64,000 nucleotides of DNA from positions 558,001 through 622,000 of the forward strand of contig NZ_BMRZ01000002.1 in the NCBI RefSeq assembly GCF_014648895.1, in the 5' to 3' direction. The position numbers were made by a program, and so were the translations under genes. Within the stretch, counting starts at the first letter, position 1. The number at the start of each line of letters is the position of its first letter. Under the pieces are notes generated by a model, which was given only the letters and a program-made list of their open reading frames with translations, ran no database searches and was not told the origin of the DNA. Below are positions 9,256-18,464 of this stretch, piece after piece. Origin of the DNA: Streptomyces tanashiensis (lineage in GTDB: Bacteria > Actinomycetota > Actinomycetes > Streptomycetales > Streptomycetaceae).

Positions 9256-9861
9256 ATGAGCGATGACCCCACGCATGTACGAGAGTTCTTCGGCGCCCGC
9301 GCAGCCGACTGGGACACCAGGTTCCCGGACGACGGCCCCGCCTACGCCGCGGCCGTGGGCGACCTCGGTCTGCGCCCCGGCGACGCCGTGCTGGACGCCG
9401 GCTGCGGGACCGGCCGCGCGCTCCCGCCGCTCCGCGCCGCCGTCGGCCCCTCCGGCACCGTGCTCGGAGCCGATCTCACCCCGGAGATGATCGAACGGGC
9501 CGTCAGCGCCGGGCGCGGAGGCGAGGAGGGCGGGACCCTGCTGCTCGCCGACGTCGGCCGACTGCCGGTGCGCGACGGCGCGCTCGACGCCGTCTTCGGG
9601 GCGGGGCTCATCTCGCATCTCGCGGAACCCGTCGCCGATCTGCGGGAACTCGCCCGGGTGGTACGGCCCGGGGGCCGGCTCGCGCTCTTCCACCCGATCG
9701 GGCGAGCCGCCCTGGCGGCCCGTCACGGCCGGCAGATCACACCGGACGACCTGCGCGCCGAGCCCCGGCTGCGGCCCCTGCTCGCCGAGGCCGGCTGGCG
9801 GCTCGTCAGCTACGTGGACGAGGACGCGCGCTTCCTGGCCCTCGCCGTCCGCGAGGGCTGA
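9256..9861 (+). CDS. Class I SAM-dependent methyltransferase
   Basis: A 201-aa Rossmann-fold methyltransferase of the UbiE/Methyltransf_11 type. Motif I is VLDAGCGTGRALP (residues ~47-59), followed by GADLTPEMIERA, LLLADVGRLPVRDGALDAVF and LARVVRPGGRLALFHP. The substrate cannot be inferred. The start is the ATG at 9256. The ATG eight bases earlier is out of frame and stops at once. The gene is divergent from the MHYT gene. Confidence 0.88.
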   Translation: MSDDPTHVREFFGARAADWDTRFPDDGPAYAAAVGDLGLRPGDAVLDAGCGTGRALPPLRAAVGPSGTVLGADLTPEMIERAVSAGRGGEEGGTLLLADVGRLPVRDGALDAVFGAGLISHLAEPVADLRELARVVRPGGRLALFHPIGRAALAARHGRQITPDDLRAEPRLRPLLAEAGWRLVSYVDEDARFLALAVREG

Positions 9862-10042
9862 GCACCGCAGCGGGACGCGATGCACCGGCACCCCGCCGGG
9901 CTGCACCGCCACGCGGAGACCGGACGGGTCCGCCGGGTGAAACCGCGGTACGCGGCGGAGGCGGGGCCGGTTGCGGCAGAGTCGGGGCGGGGGTTGAGGT
10001 CGGGCTCCGGGGACTCGCCCGTCCCCGCCGGGGCCGTGTCGG

Positions 10043-10471
10043 GTGAGGGAGCAACGGGTGGCCCCCGTCACCGAGCCCGCCGATCTCAACGGTCTGACGG
10101 TCTGCTCAGCCACCGGCAGCACCTCCGCGCTCACTTTCCGGACGCTGATCGCCCCGCAGGCACAGGTCCGGACGTACGACACCTACACCCAGTGCATGAC
10201 CGCGCTGAGCTCGGGCGAGGTCGACGCCGTCACCACCGACGACGCGCTGCTGGCCGGGTACGCGACCCGGGGCGGCCCCGAGGGCCGGTTCGAGCTCGCG
10301 GGCTTCCGCCTCACCGAGGAGCGCTACGGCATCGGCCTCCCGAAGGCCAGCGCCCTGCGGGCGAAGGCCCAGTCGGCGCTCGCGCGGATGGTCACCGACG
10401 GCTCGTGGCACAAGGCCGTCGAGAAGAACCTTCCGCTCCTGCGCACGGACCCGCCTCCGTTCACCGACTGA
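10043..10471 (+). pseudogene. 5'-truncated amino-acid ABC transporter substrate-binding protein
   Basis: The 142 residues match only the second lobe of a family-3 solute-binding protein (glutamate/glutamine type): DLNGLTVCSATGSTSA, DTYTQCMTALSSGEVDAVTTDDALLAGYA and RYGIGLPKASALRAKAQSALARMVTDGSWHKAVEKNL. Lobe 1, the signal peptide and the lipobox are missing, and the in-frame upstream sequence carries a stop just before 10043. No permease or ATPase gene is nearby. This is probably a decaying remnant rather than a working binding protein. Confidence 0.7.
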
Positions 10472-10587
10472 GCCCGCCGGACGCGTCTCACACGCTCACC
10501 ACGCATGCCAACGCACCCTTCTTTAACGGCACTTCACTGTCTACCGTGGAGATGCCGGGCAGTCGTGCCCGGGAAAGGCGGCGGGCC

Positions 10588-10923
10588 GTGGCACGAGTTC
10601 CGGAAAGACTGCGCAGACTCCTCCCCTCCAGCCGGAAGGCGCCCGAAGCCGCCGCGCCGGCGCCACCGCGCCCCCGGCAGGGGCACAACCTCTTCGAGGC
10701 GGCGGCCGAGTACGTCGCCGCCTGCGCCGAGAACGACCCCGCCCGGGCGGAGGAGGCGGCGAGCCGGGTCTCCCCCGGCATGCTCTCCTTCGGCGTCAAC
10801 GAACTGGCCTGCCGGGCCCTGATCACGCTCGCCCGGGAACGGAACCAGTCCCCGAGCACCGTCGCCCGCTCGCTGCTCGGCCTCCGCGACCAGACGACGA
10901 CCCGGCGGGCCGGTGACGCCTGA
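10588..10923 (+). CDS. Hypothetical protein, 111 aa
   Basis: Not recognised as a named family. A basic, proline-rich N terminus (ARVPERLRRLLPSSRKAPEAA) is followed by a helical domain with GHNLFEAAAEYVAACAENDPARAEEAA and FGVNELACRALITLARE. The GTG at 10588 is chosen because GGAAAGG lies about ten bases upstream; an in-frame ATG at 10552 lacks a spaced ribosome-binding site. It is probably a soluble streptomycete-specific protein. Confidence 0.55.
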   Translation: MARVPERLRRLLPSSRKAPEAAAPAPPRPRQGHNLFEAAAEYVAACAENDPARAEEAASRVSPGMLSFGVNELACRALITLARERNQSPSTVARSLLGLRDQTTTRRAGDA

Positions 10924-11022
10924 CGGGCGCGCGTCGATGAGACGAGGTTCCCGGGTGGAGACCCTCGACGCGCGGGTTACCCACTGGTTAAGGTGCGCCG
11001 ACGACCAGATGGGGAGGATGCC

Positions 11023-11910
11023 GTGGCTGGGACGGACCCGATCGCCGAGGCCGACGCCGACGCGCTGTTTGTGCTGACCGCGGCACTGCTGACGCCCGCG
11101 CGCTTCCCGAGCGTGCTCGGTGACGACTACCCGGCGGCCTGCGCCGCACTGGGCCTGCAGCCGTACGCCGAGGGGTACGGCCTGGTGTTCGGCCAGGACG
11201 GGCGCGGAGCCCGCTGGACGGTCGTCGTCGACGACGTGTCGCTCGTCGCGGTGGCCATCTCCTCCTGGGACTGCGGCATGGCCTACGACCTCTCCCCCGA
11301 CGAGCGCTCGGTGGTGGCCGGGCTGCCGGGCTGGCCGCTGCCCGTGGCGACCGTCGCCCCCGGTGTCCCGGCCCCGCACGATCCGGAGCCGGAGGAGGGC
11401 GATCCCGCGCCCCTGATCTCGCCCTCGGGCGAGGAGTGGGGACCGGCCCAGCGGCGGCTCGGCGCCGACGAAGTGGCGCTCCAGTGGGACGCCTGGCGGG
11501 CCCGGGTGGGCGACGAGGTGGAGTCGGGGACGGCTCGCACCTCGGAAGCCACAGGAGCGGCCGGCCCCCGACCCCCGGCCCGGCCCGAGGACCAGGGGCA
11601 GGCCCCGCCCCAGAGCCCGGCCGCGACCCAGGCCCCCGGCGACTCCGCCCCCGCCCCGGCCACCGGTGTCGGGAAGGCCCTCGCCGAGCTGCGCGGCTAC
11701 CTGGAGGAGCCCCCGCCGGTGGGCCGGGTCCGCTCGGCCTCCGGCACGCTGCGCGTGGACGGTCCCGGCTGGTCGCTCGTGGCCAAGGCGGACGACATGG
11801 CGTTCGTCCTCCTCGACGAGCTGCCGCACGAGGTGCTGCCCGTGACGCGGGGGCCCAGGCTGCCCGCCCTCCTCGAAGCGCTCGACGCGATGGCCATCCG
11901 CCCCTCCTGA
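11023..11910 (+). CDS. Hypothetical protein with two conserved ends and a Pro/Ala-rich middle
   Basis: A 295-aa protein of unknown function. Residues 1-100 are ordered (ALFVLTAALLTPARFPSVLGDDYPAACAALGL; WTVVVDDVSLVAVAISSWDCGMAYDLSPDE). The middle is a Pro/Ala/Gly-rich linker. The last ~75 residues form a second ordered piece (GPGWSLVAKADDMAFVLLDE). The GTG at 11023 is preceded by GGGGAGGATGCC, a strong ribosome-binding site that excludes the earlier open-frame start at 10993. There are no membrane segments. Confidence 0.6.
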   Translation: MAGTDPIAEADADALFVLTAALLTPARFPSVLGDDYPAACAALGLQPYAEGYGLVFGQDGRGARWTVVVDDVSLVAVAISSWDCGMAYDLSPDERSVVAGLPGWPLPVATVAPGVPAPHDPEPEEGDPAPLISPSGEEWGPAQRRLGADEVALQWDAWRARVGDEVESGTARTSEATGAAGPRPPARPEDQGQAPPQSPAATQAPGDSAPAPATGVGKALAELRGYLEEPPPVGRVRSASGTLRVDGPGWSLVAKADDMAFVLLDELPHEVLPVTRGPRLPALLEALDAMAIRPS

Positions 11911-12051
11911 AGGCTCAGACCGTTCCACCCCGTCTTCGCACCCCATAGGACGACGATCCGCGGTGTGGTTCCGAACCATGGCCCGGCGGTAGTGCAGCGC
12001 CGCACGATGTGGCGCCGCACCCCCTTTCCGTCGTCCCACCGGAGGCTCACC

Positions 12052-13428
12052 ATGCGCCTGTTCCCAGGCGTCTCCCTGTTCGCCGCGCTCCTCACCGGGG
12101 TCACCGTCCTCGGCCCCGCGAGCCCCGCCGGGGCTGAAGCACCGGCCGCCGCGCACTGCGCCCGTCAGGACCGGGTCCATGTGCCCGGCGCCGAGCGTCA
12201 GCAGTCCGCTTGTCTGGCCGACCTGACCACCGCCGCTCTCGCCGGCACCCCGTACACCGACCTGGCGGACCAGGCCGGGCTCGCCGCCAAGGCGACCCGC
12301 AACCCCTCGGGGGTGCCGGGCGTCCAGGTCGACGGCTACTTCCCCGACGACTCCCGCCTCAACGCCACCCACGGCTGGGCCCATGACGCGCAGTTCGTCA
12401 TCCGGCTGCCCGACCACTGGAACGGCGGGCTCGTCGTCACGGGCGCCCCCGGCAGCCGGCGTCAGTACTCCACGGACGCCCTGATCTCCGACCAGGTGCT
12501 CGCCCGGGGCTTCGCCTACGCCGCCACCGACAAGGGCAACACCGGCCCGGACTTCTTCACCGACGGGCGGGAGCCGGGCGACGCGGTCGCCGAGTGGAAC
12601 CGCCGGGTGACCGAGCTGACGCGGGCCGCGAAGAAGGTCGTACGGCAGCGGTACGGCCACGCGCCGGAGCGCACGTACATGACCGGCATCTCCAACGCCG
12701 GCTACCTCACGCGCTGGCAGCTGGAGAACCGGCCCGAGCTGTACGACGGCGGGGTCGACTGGGAGGGCGTGCTGTGGACGACCCGCGGCCCGAACCTGCT
12801 GACGAGCCTGCCGGTGACGGTCGCCCGGTCCCAGGGTCTCGCCACCGACGAGGACCTGATCGCGGCGGGCTTCGCGCCCGGGTCGCGTTTCCTGTGGCCG
12901 TACCACGAGAAGGCCTACTGGGGTCTGACGCAGAAGCTCTTCCGGGCCGAGTTCGACCCCGCGTACGACCCGGCCTGCCCCGGTGCCACGGCCGGTGGGA
13001 CGGTGGAGCAGATCTTCGCGCCCTGCGCCTCGGACGCCTCCTACGACTACGCCTCCCGTCCGGCGTCCGTCCATCGCGCGGTCGCGAAGGTGGCGCTCAC
13101 CGGGCGGATCGGCAAGCCGCTCATCACGCTCCACGGCGACCTCGACACCCTGCTGCCGATCGCCACGGACTCCGACGTGTACGCGCGGATGATCGACGCG
13201 CGGGGCCGGGGCGGGCTGCACCGCTACTACACGGTGCAGGACGGGACGCACACGGACGGGCTCTACGACACGTACCCGGACCGGCTGCGGCCGATCCTGC
13301 CCTGCTACCGCTCCGCGTTCGACGCCCTGACGCGCTGGGTCGAGGAGGGTGCGGCGCCGCCCGCGGACCGTACGATCGCGCGGCCCGCGAGCGGTGACGT
13401 GGTCAACTCCTGCGCACTGGAGGGATGA
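12052..13428 (+). CDS. Secreted alpha/beta hydrolase, tannase/feruloyl-esterase or hydroxybutyrate-oligomer-hydrolase type
   Basis: A 458-aa protein with a signal peptide (MRLFPGVSLFAALLTGVTVLG, cleaved after PAGA). The nucleophile elbow TGISNAGY places the Ser in a G-x-S-x-A-G motif near residue 211. GDLDTLLPIATD and GTHTDG supply the likely Asp and His. Six Cys residues suggest disulfides. The ATG follows GGAGG with good spacing. It probably cleaves an extracellular ester or polymer; the exact substrate is not visible from sequence. Confidence 0.75.
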   Translation: MRLFPGVSLFAALLTGVTVLGPASPAGAEAPAAAHCARQDRVHVPGAERQQSACLADLTTAALAGTPYTDLADQAGLAAKATRNPSGVPGVQVDGYFPDDSRLNATHGWAHDAQFVIRLPDHWNGGLVVTGAPGSRRQYSTDALISDQVLARGFAYAATDKGNTGPDFFTDGREPGDAVAEWNRRVTELTRAAKKVVRQRYGHAPERTYMTGISNAGYLTRWQLENRPELYDGGVDWEGVLWTTRGPNLLTSLPVTVARSQGLATDEDLIAAGFAPGSRFLWPYHEKAYWGLTQKLFRAEFDPAYDPACPGATAGGTVEQIFAPCASDASYDYASRPASVHRAVAKVALTGRIGKPLITLHGDLDTLLPIATDSDVYARMIDARGRGGLHRYYTVQDGTHTDGLYDTYPDRLRPILPCYRSAFDALTRWVEEGAAPPADRTIARPASGDVVNSCALEG

Positions 13429-13447
13429 GCGGGGGCCCTCCGCGGGC

Positions 13448-13993
13448 TCAGACGCGCTCCAGCGGGCGGTGCGGCTCGGCCGGCAGTTCGGCCCGGATCG
13501 GGTCGCCGGGCCGCACCTCCCCGCCGGAGCGCACGACGCCCATGATGCCCGCCCTGCGCACGATCTCGCCGTTCTCGTCACGGCCGAGGACCTGCTTGAG
13601 GAGGCCGTGCTGGAAGGTGTCGATCTGCGCGCAGGGGTTGCGCAGGCCGGTGACCTCGACGACGGCCTCCTCGCCGAGGTGCAGAAGGGTGCCGGTGGGG
13701 AGCGCGAGCAGGTCGATCCCCCGGGTCGTGACGTTCTCGCCGAGGTCGCCGGGGGTGACCTCGAAGCCCGCGCCGGCGACGTCGTCGAAGAGCTCGGCGT
13801 GGATGAGGTGGACCTGCCGCAGGTTGGGCTGGGTGGGGTCCTGCGCGACGCGGGACCGGTGCTTCACCGTCACGCCCGCGTGGACGTCGCCCTCCACGCC
13901 GAGCCCGGCGAGGAGGGTGATGCCGTCCCTGTTGGGCTTGGTGAACGAGTAGGTGCCGTTGCTGCTGACCGTGGTGACGATGCCGCCGCTCAT
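13448..13993 (-). CDS. MOSC domain-containing protein
   Basis: A 181-aa stand-alone MOSC domain (the fold of the molybdenum-cofactor sulfurase C terminus). Visible family features are GVEGDVHAG, NLRQVHLIHAELFDD, VTPGDLGENVTTRGIDL, LLHLGEEAVVEVTGLRNPCAQI with the conserved Cys, and RRAGIMGVVRSGG. It is predicted to handle sulfur or the molybdenum cofactor. It is convergent with the secreted hydrolase and 87 bases from the desaturase. Confidence 0.88.
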   Translation of the reverse strand: MSGGIVTTVSSNGTYSFTKPNRDGITLLAGLGVEGDVHAGVTVKHRSRVAQDPTQPNLRQVHLIHAELFDDVAGAGFEVTPGDLGENVTTRGIDLLALPTGTLLHLGEEAVVEVTGLRNPCAQIDTFQHGLLKQVLGRDENGEIVRRAGIMGVVRSGGEVRPGDPIRAELPAEPHRPLERV

Positions 13994-14080
13994 GGTGGAG
14001 AGCTCCCCTTCTCTGCCTCTCCGGGCGGCGGCTCACCGCCCGCCCGGACCGATGATCACATCGCGCCTCGGTGTACGACC

Positions 14081-15169
14081 CTACTCGGCGCCCTCGGTGC
14101 GGAGCGGCGCGCCCACCTCGTGCAGATGGCCGAGGGCCTGGCGGTACGAGTCCACGAAGCCGGTCTCCGTGTACGGGACTCCCAGTGCGGCGCAGTGGGC
14201 CCGGACGGCGGGCTGCGCCAGGCGGAGGTTCGGGCGCGGCATGCTCGGGAACAGGTGGTGCTCGACCTGGTAGTTCAGTCCGCCGAGGAACCAGTCCGTC
14301 AGGGCGCCGCCCCGGATGTTGCGGGAGGTGAGCACCTGGCGGCGCAGATGCCCCCAGCTGTCGCCGTCGGCGTGCTCGTCCGGCCGGTCCATGCCCTTGT
14401 GGTTGGGGGCGAAGGCCATGCCGAGGTGCACGCCGAGCAGCATCTGGTGGAGGAGGGCGAAGACGAGGGCCTGGGCGGGCGTCAGGAGCGTGAGCAGCAG
14501 CGTCGCGTATCCGGCGAAGTGGGCCAGGAGCAGGGCGCCCTCGACGAGCCGCTCGCGCCGGGTGCGGCACGGACCGTCCTTCGCGAGCAGGGCCTGGACC
14601 CCGTACACCTTGAGCGCGATGCCCTCCAGGGTGGTCAGCGGGAAGAACAGCCAGGCCTGGTGGCGGGTGAGGAATCCGCGTAGGCCCGTGCGGCCCGCCG
14701 TCTGGTGTTCGGCGAAGACGAGGATGTCGGCGGCGACGTCCGGGTCCTTGTCGAGGTGGTTGGGGTTGGCGTGGTGGCGGTTGTGCTTGTCGTTCCACCA
14801 CTCCCGGCTCATCCCGAGGAGCAGGTTGGCGTGCACGAGCTGGAGGATCCGGCTCGTCTTCCGGTTGGCGGTGATCTGCGCGTGGCCGGCGTCGTGGCCG
14901 ACGAAGGCGGCACGGGCGGAGAACAGGGCGAGGGGGACGGCGAGCAGCAGTGCCCACCAGGAGGGCCCGATGAGGGCGAGCCCGGCCGCGACGGCGGCGA
15001 TGCCGAGGAGGTTCACCACGATCCCTCGGGCGTACCAGGCGGGACGGTGTTCGAGGAGGCCCTGTTCCCTGACCGTCCGCAGGAGTGGGGTGAACTCGCT
15101 GGTGCCCCTGGCGCGGGCGGGCGCCGCGACGGGTGCGGCGGCCGGGGGCAGGACGGTGGCCTGGGACAT
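14081..15169 (-). CDS. Membrane fatty-acid desaturase (acyl-CoA/acyl-lipid type)
   Basis: A 362-aa di-iron membrane desaturase. The three histidine clusters are FVGHDAGHAQ, WNDKHNRHHANPNHLD and YQVEHHLFPSMP. The Gln in QxxHH is typical of front-end (delta-5/6-like) desaturases. Two hydrophobic pairs (IAAVAAGLALIGPSWWALLLAV and FAGYATLLLTLLTPAQALVFALL) anchor it in the membrane. It is divergent from the SNF2 gene. A dedicated reductase is not adjacent, unlike the second desaturase at 37481. Confidence 0.9.
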   Translation of the reverse strand: MSQATVLPPAAAPVAAPARARGTSEFTPLLRTVREQGLLEHRPAWYARGIVVNLLGIAAVAAGLALIGPSWWALLLAVPLALFSARAAFVGHDAGHAQITANRKTSRILQLVHANLLLGMSREWWNDKHNRHHANPNHLDKDPDVAADILVFAEHQTAGRTGLRGFLTRHQAWLFFPLTTLEGIALKVYGVQALLAKDGPCRTRRERLVEGALLLAHFAGYATLLLTLLTPAQALVFALLHQMLLGVHLGMAFAPNHKGMDRPDEHADGDSWGHLRRQVLTSRNIRGGALTDWFLGGLNYQVEHHLFPSMPRPNLRLAQPAVRAHCAALGVPYTETGFVDSYRQALGHLHEVGAPLRTEGAE

Positions 15170-15311
15170 GACGGGCTCCGGTTTCTGTCGGTCGGTACGG
15201 TCGGTGCGGGTCGGTTTCCGGTCGGTGGGCGCCTACCGAGAACGTACGGATCCGTGATCGTCCGGGGCCATGGCGTCACCACCCGTCCACCACCGGGGGC
15301 ACGCCGGGGGG

Positions 15312-15341
15312 CGGGGGTGGGGCGAGCCCCACCCCTCCCCG
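15312..15341. other. GC-rich hairpin in divergent promoter region
   Basis: GGGGTGGGGC and GCCCCACCCC form a perfect stem with a three-base loop, in the 268-base gap between the divergent desaturase and SNF2 genes. No T-run follows, so it may be an attenuator-like or structural element rather than a classical terminator. Confidence 0.4.
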
Positions 15342-15437
15342 AGCACCGGCCGAGTGTGGCGTGGATCACTTGAGGGAGGTGCACATCCGGGGACTCTCTC
15401 GGGTACCATCGGCGACTCGGTCTCCAGGTAGTCAAAT

Positions 15438-18400
15438 TTGAGGAATGCGTTGTCGCTCTCGCACGGATCCGATGAATCGGCCCGCGAACCCGCCCAGGAA
15501 CCCTCCCTCTCGCACGAACTCGTCCGTCACTCCGCCGTCTTCCTCCCCGCCGATCCGCCCCGCGCCGGGCGGATCGCATTCTGGGCACCGGACGGCGAAC
15601 CGTGGGCGGACCCTGCCGACGCCTCCGCCGGTGACACGGCGATCACGGTCGTCGAGGACGACGGTCTCCAGGCCGTCACCGTCGCCGCCCGCTCCCTGTC
15701 CGTACGGGACGCCCTGCCGTTGCTCGCCCGTGCCCGTTTCTCGGACACCGCCTCCCCCGCGACCGCCTTCTGGGGCGCCGCGTCCCTGTTCGCCCTGGAC
15801 CTCGTCGCGCGCGGACTGCTGCTGCCCGGCCTCACCGCAACCGACCACGACGCCTGGCGTGTCGGGCCCCTCGGCCCCGGCGAACTGGCCGAACTCCGCA
15901 CGCTCGCCGCGTCGATGCCGCCCGCCGCGCACGCCGTACCCCTGCCCGCCCGGGCGCCCTCGGCCGACGACGTACCGGTATCCGACGACGTAGCCGTCTC
16001 CGACGACGAGCAGCTGCTCCTGCCCGAGCCCGAGGCGCTGCTCCGTGCCTTCGCCGACGCCGTGGCCGACACACTGCCCCGTACCCCAGCGGCTCCGCTG
16101 GCAGCCGGCGGACCCGCCTTCGCGGCCGGCGAACCGCAGACCGTTCCCGAACAGCGGGCGTGGGCGGCCGACGTGGCGGCGGTGCACGACGCCGGCATCC
16201 GGCTCTCGCTCCGGCTGGAACTGCCCGGATTCACCGCGGACGCGCGGGAGGCGCCCGGCTTCCGGGCCGTGCTCCAGCTGCACGGCGTCGCCGACCCGAC
16301 CATGGTCGCGGACGCGGCGGAGGTGTGGGCCGGCTCCGGTCGGGCCGGGGCCACGTTCGGCCCCAGGGCCCGGATGGACGCCCTCCTCGCACTCCGGCGC
16401 GCCGCCCGTGCCTGGCCTCCGCTGTCCCCTCTCCTGTCCGCGGCCGTACCCGACACCGTCGACCTCGCCGACGAGGAGGTCGCGGAGCTCCTGGGCCCGG
16501 CGGCCGAGGCCCTGGCGGCGTCGGGCGTCCTGATCCACTGGCCGCGCGAGCTCGCCGACCGGCTCACCGCGCGCGCGGTGATCGGCCCGGCGGCAGCCCA
16601 CGCCGGAGCCGAGGTCTCGGCATTCCGCGAGGGAGTCGGCGCCGACGAGACGGACGCTGCGGACTCCACCGATGCCGCCCACGCCTCCGGGCTGCCCTCC
16701 TTCCTCGCCGCGGACTCCCTGCTCGCCTTCAACTGGCGCTTCGCCGTCGGCGACCACGAGCTCACCCGGGCCGAACTCGACCGGCTCGCGGAGGACGGCC
16801 GGCCGCTCGTACGACTGCGCGACCGCTGGGTCCTCGTCGATCCGGCCGAGGTGCGCCGGGCCCGGACCCACCAGGACCGCAAGGTCACCCCGGTGGACGC
16901 CCTCTCGGCCGTCCTCACCGGCACGACCGAGGTCGACGGACGCCCCGTCGAGGTGGCCGCGACCGGCTGGCTGGAACGGCTGCGGGCGCGACTCGCCGAA
17001 CCCGAGGGCGACCGGCCGGAGATCGCGCAGCCCCCGGCGCTCGCCGCGACCCTGCGCGACTACCAGCTCCGCGGACTCGACTGGCTCCACCGCATGACCT
17101 CGCTCGGCCTCGGCGGCTGCCTCGCCGACGACATGGGCCTCGGCAAGACCATCACGGTCATCGCCCTGCATCTGCACCGGCAGACCGACCCGGCGTCCGC
17201 GGGACCCACCCTCGTGGTCTGCCCCACCTCGCTCATGGGCAACTGGCAGCGGGAGATCGAGAAGTTCGCACCCGGCACACCGGTGCGCCGCTTCCACGGC
17301 GCGGCCCGTGACCTGGAGGACTTCGCCGACGGCGGCTTCGTGCTCACCACGTACGGCACCATGCGGCTGGACGCCGAGCGGCTCGCCGCCCGGAACTGGG
17401 GGCTCGTCGTCGCGGACGAGGCACAGCACGTCAAGAACCCGTACTCGGCGACGGCCCGGCAGCTGCGCACCATCGGGGCACGCGCGCGCGTGGCGCTGTC
17501 CGGCACGCCGGTCGAGAACAACCTCTCCGAGCTGTGGGCGATCCTCGACTGGACCACGCCGGGTCTGCTCGGCGGCCTCGGCGCGTTCCGGACCCGGTTC
17601 GCCGCCGCCGTCGAAGGCGGGCGGGACCCGGCCGCCGCCGAACGGCTCGCCGCACTCGTGCGCCCCTTCCTGCTCCGCAGGCGCAAGTCCGACCCCGGCA
17701 TCGCCCCCGAGCTGCCGCCGAAGACCGAGACCGACCGGACTGTCTCCCTGACGCCCGAACAGGCCGGTCTGTACGAGGCGGTGGTACGGGAGACGCTGGC
17801 GGCGATCGCCGAGGCCGACGGCATGGCGCGCCGGGGCCTCGTCGTGAAGCTCCTGACGGGCCTGAAGCAGATCTGCAACCACCCCGCCCAGTACCTCAAG
17901 GAGGAGCGGCCGAAGATCGAGGGCCGCTCGGGCAAGCTGGAGCTGCTCGACGAACTCCTCGACACGATCCTCGCCGAGGGCGCCTGCACCCTGGTCTTCA
18001 CCCAGTACGTGGGAATGGCCCGGCTCCTGGAGACGCATCTCGCGGCACGGGGCGTGCGGACGCAGTTCCTGCACGGCGGTACCCCGGTCGCCGAGCGCGA
18101 GGCGATGGTCGCCCGCTTCCAGAGCGGAGACGTACCGGTCTTCCTGCTCTCCCTGAAGGCCGCCGGGACGGGGCTCAACCTGACGCGCGCCGAGCACGTC
18201 GTGCACTACGACCGCTGGTGGAACCCGGCCGTGGAGGCCCAGGCCACCGACCGGGCGTACCGGATCGGTCAGGACCGGCCGGTGCAGGTCCACCGGCTCA
18301 TCGCCGAGGGCACCATCGAAGACCGGATCGCCGCGATGCTCGACCGCAAGCGCGAGCTGGCGGACACCGTCCTCGGGACCGGCGGGGACACCCCACCGGA

Positions 18401-18464
18401 ACTGACCGAACTGACCGATGCCGAACTGGCGGAGCTGGTGCGACTGCGAGGGGACGGACGATGA
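15438..18464 (+). CDS. SNF2-family DEAD/DEAH helicase
   Basis: A 1008-aa SWI2/SNF2 ATPase of the bacterial HepA/HelZ type. The N-terminal ~520 residues are the bacterial SNF2 accessory region and contain an acidic repeat (SDDVAVSDDE). The motor follows: DDMGLGKT (motif I), VADEAQHVKN (motif II), LSGTPVENN (motif III), then LVFTQY, LLSLKAAGTGLNLT and RAYRIGQDRPVQVHRL (motifs V-VI). It presumably remodels or translocates on DNA. The start is uncertain: TTG at 15438 or TTG at 15450. Its stop overlaps the SWIM gene by four bases (ATGA). Confidence 0.9.
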   Translation: MRNALSLSHGSDESAREPAQEPSLSHELVRHSAVFLPADPPRAGRIAFWAPDGEPWADPADASAGDTAITVVEDDGLQAVTVAARSLSVRDALPLLARARFSDTASPATAFWGAASLFALDLVARGLLLPGLTATDHDAWRVGPLGPGELAELRTLAASMPPAAHAVPLPARAPSADDVPVSDDVAVSDDEQLLLPEPEALLRAFADAVADTLPRTPAAPLAAGGPAFAAGEPQTVPEQRAWAADVAAVHDAGIRLSLRLELPGFTADAREAPGFRAVLQLHGVADPTMVADAAEVWAGSGRAGATFGPRARMDALLALRRAARAWPPLSPLLSAAVPDTVDLADEEVAELLGPAAEALAASGVLIHWPRELADRLTARAVIGPAAAHAGAEVSAFREGVGADETDAADSTDAAHASGLPSFLAADSLLAFNWRFAVGDHELTRAELDRLAEDGRPLVRLRDRWVLVDPAEVRRARTHQDRKVTPVDALSAVLTGTTEVDGRPVEVAATGWLERLRARLAEPEGDRPEIAQPPALAATLRDYQLRGLDWLHRMTSLGLGGCLADDMGLGKTITVIALHLHRQTDPASAGPTLVVCPTSLMGNWQREIEKFAPGTPVRRFHGAARDLEDFADGGFVLTTYGTMRLDAERLAARNWGLVVADEAQHVKNPYSATARQLRTIGARARVALSGTPVENNLSELWAILDWTTPGLLGGLGAFRTRFAAAVEGGRDPAAAERLAALVRPFLLRRRKSDPGIAPELPPKTETDRTVSLTPEQAGLYEAVVRETLAAIAEADGMARRGLVVKLLTGLKQICNHPAQYLKEERPKIEGRSGKLELLDELLDTILAEGACTLVFTQYVGMARLLETHLAARGVRTQFLHGGTPVAEREAMVARFQSGDVPVFLLSLKAAGTGLNLTRAEHVVHYDRWWNPAVEAQATDRAYRIGQDRPVQVHRLIAEGTIEDRIAAMLDRKRELADTVLGTGGDTPPELTELTDAELAELVRLRGDGR

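Noticed and set aside
5773..9861. A 1362-codon open frame on the plus strand
   Set aside because: Most of it lies antisense to cvnA and the MHYT gene, with Gly/Glu/Val-rich shadow composition. Only its last 202 codons (9256-9861) are a real gene, the methyltransferase.
9106..10182. A 358-codon minus-strand frame over the methyltransferase
   Set aside because: The plus strand shows a complete methyltransferase motif set; the minus frame is a shadow.
10534..13581. A 1015-codon minus-strand open frame
   Set aside because: Runs antisense through three plus-strand genes with ribosome-binding sites and recognisable products or conserved ends.
15432..18293. A 953-codon minus-strand open frame
   Set aside because: Antisense to the SNF2 helicase, whose motifs are unmistakable.
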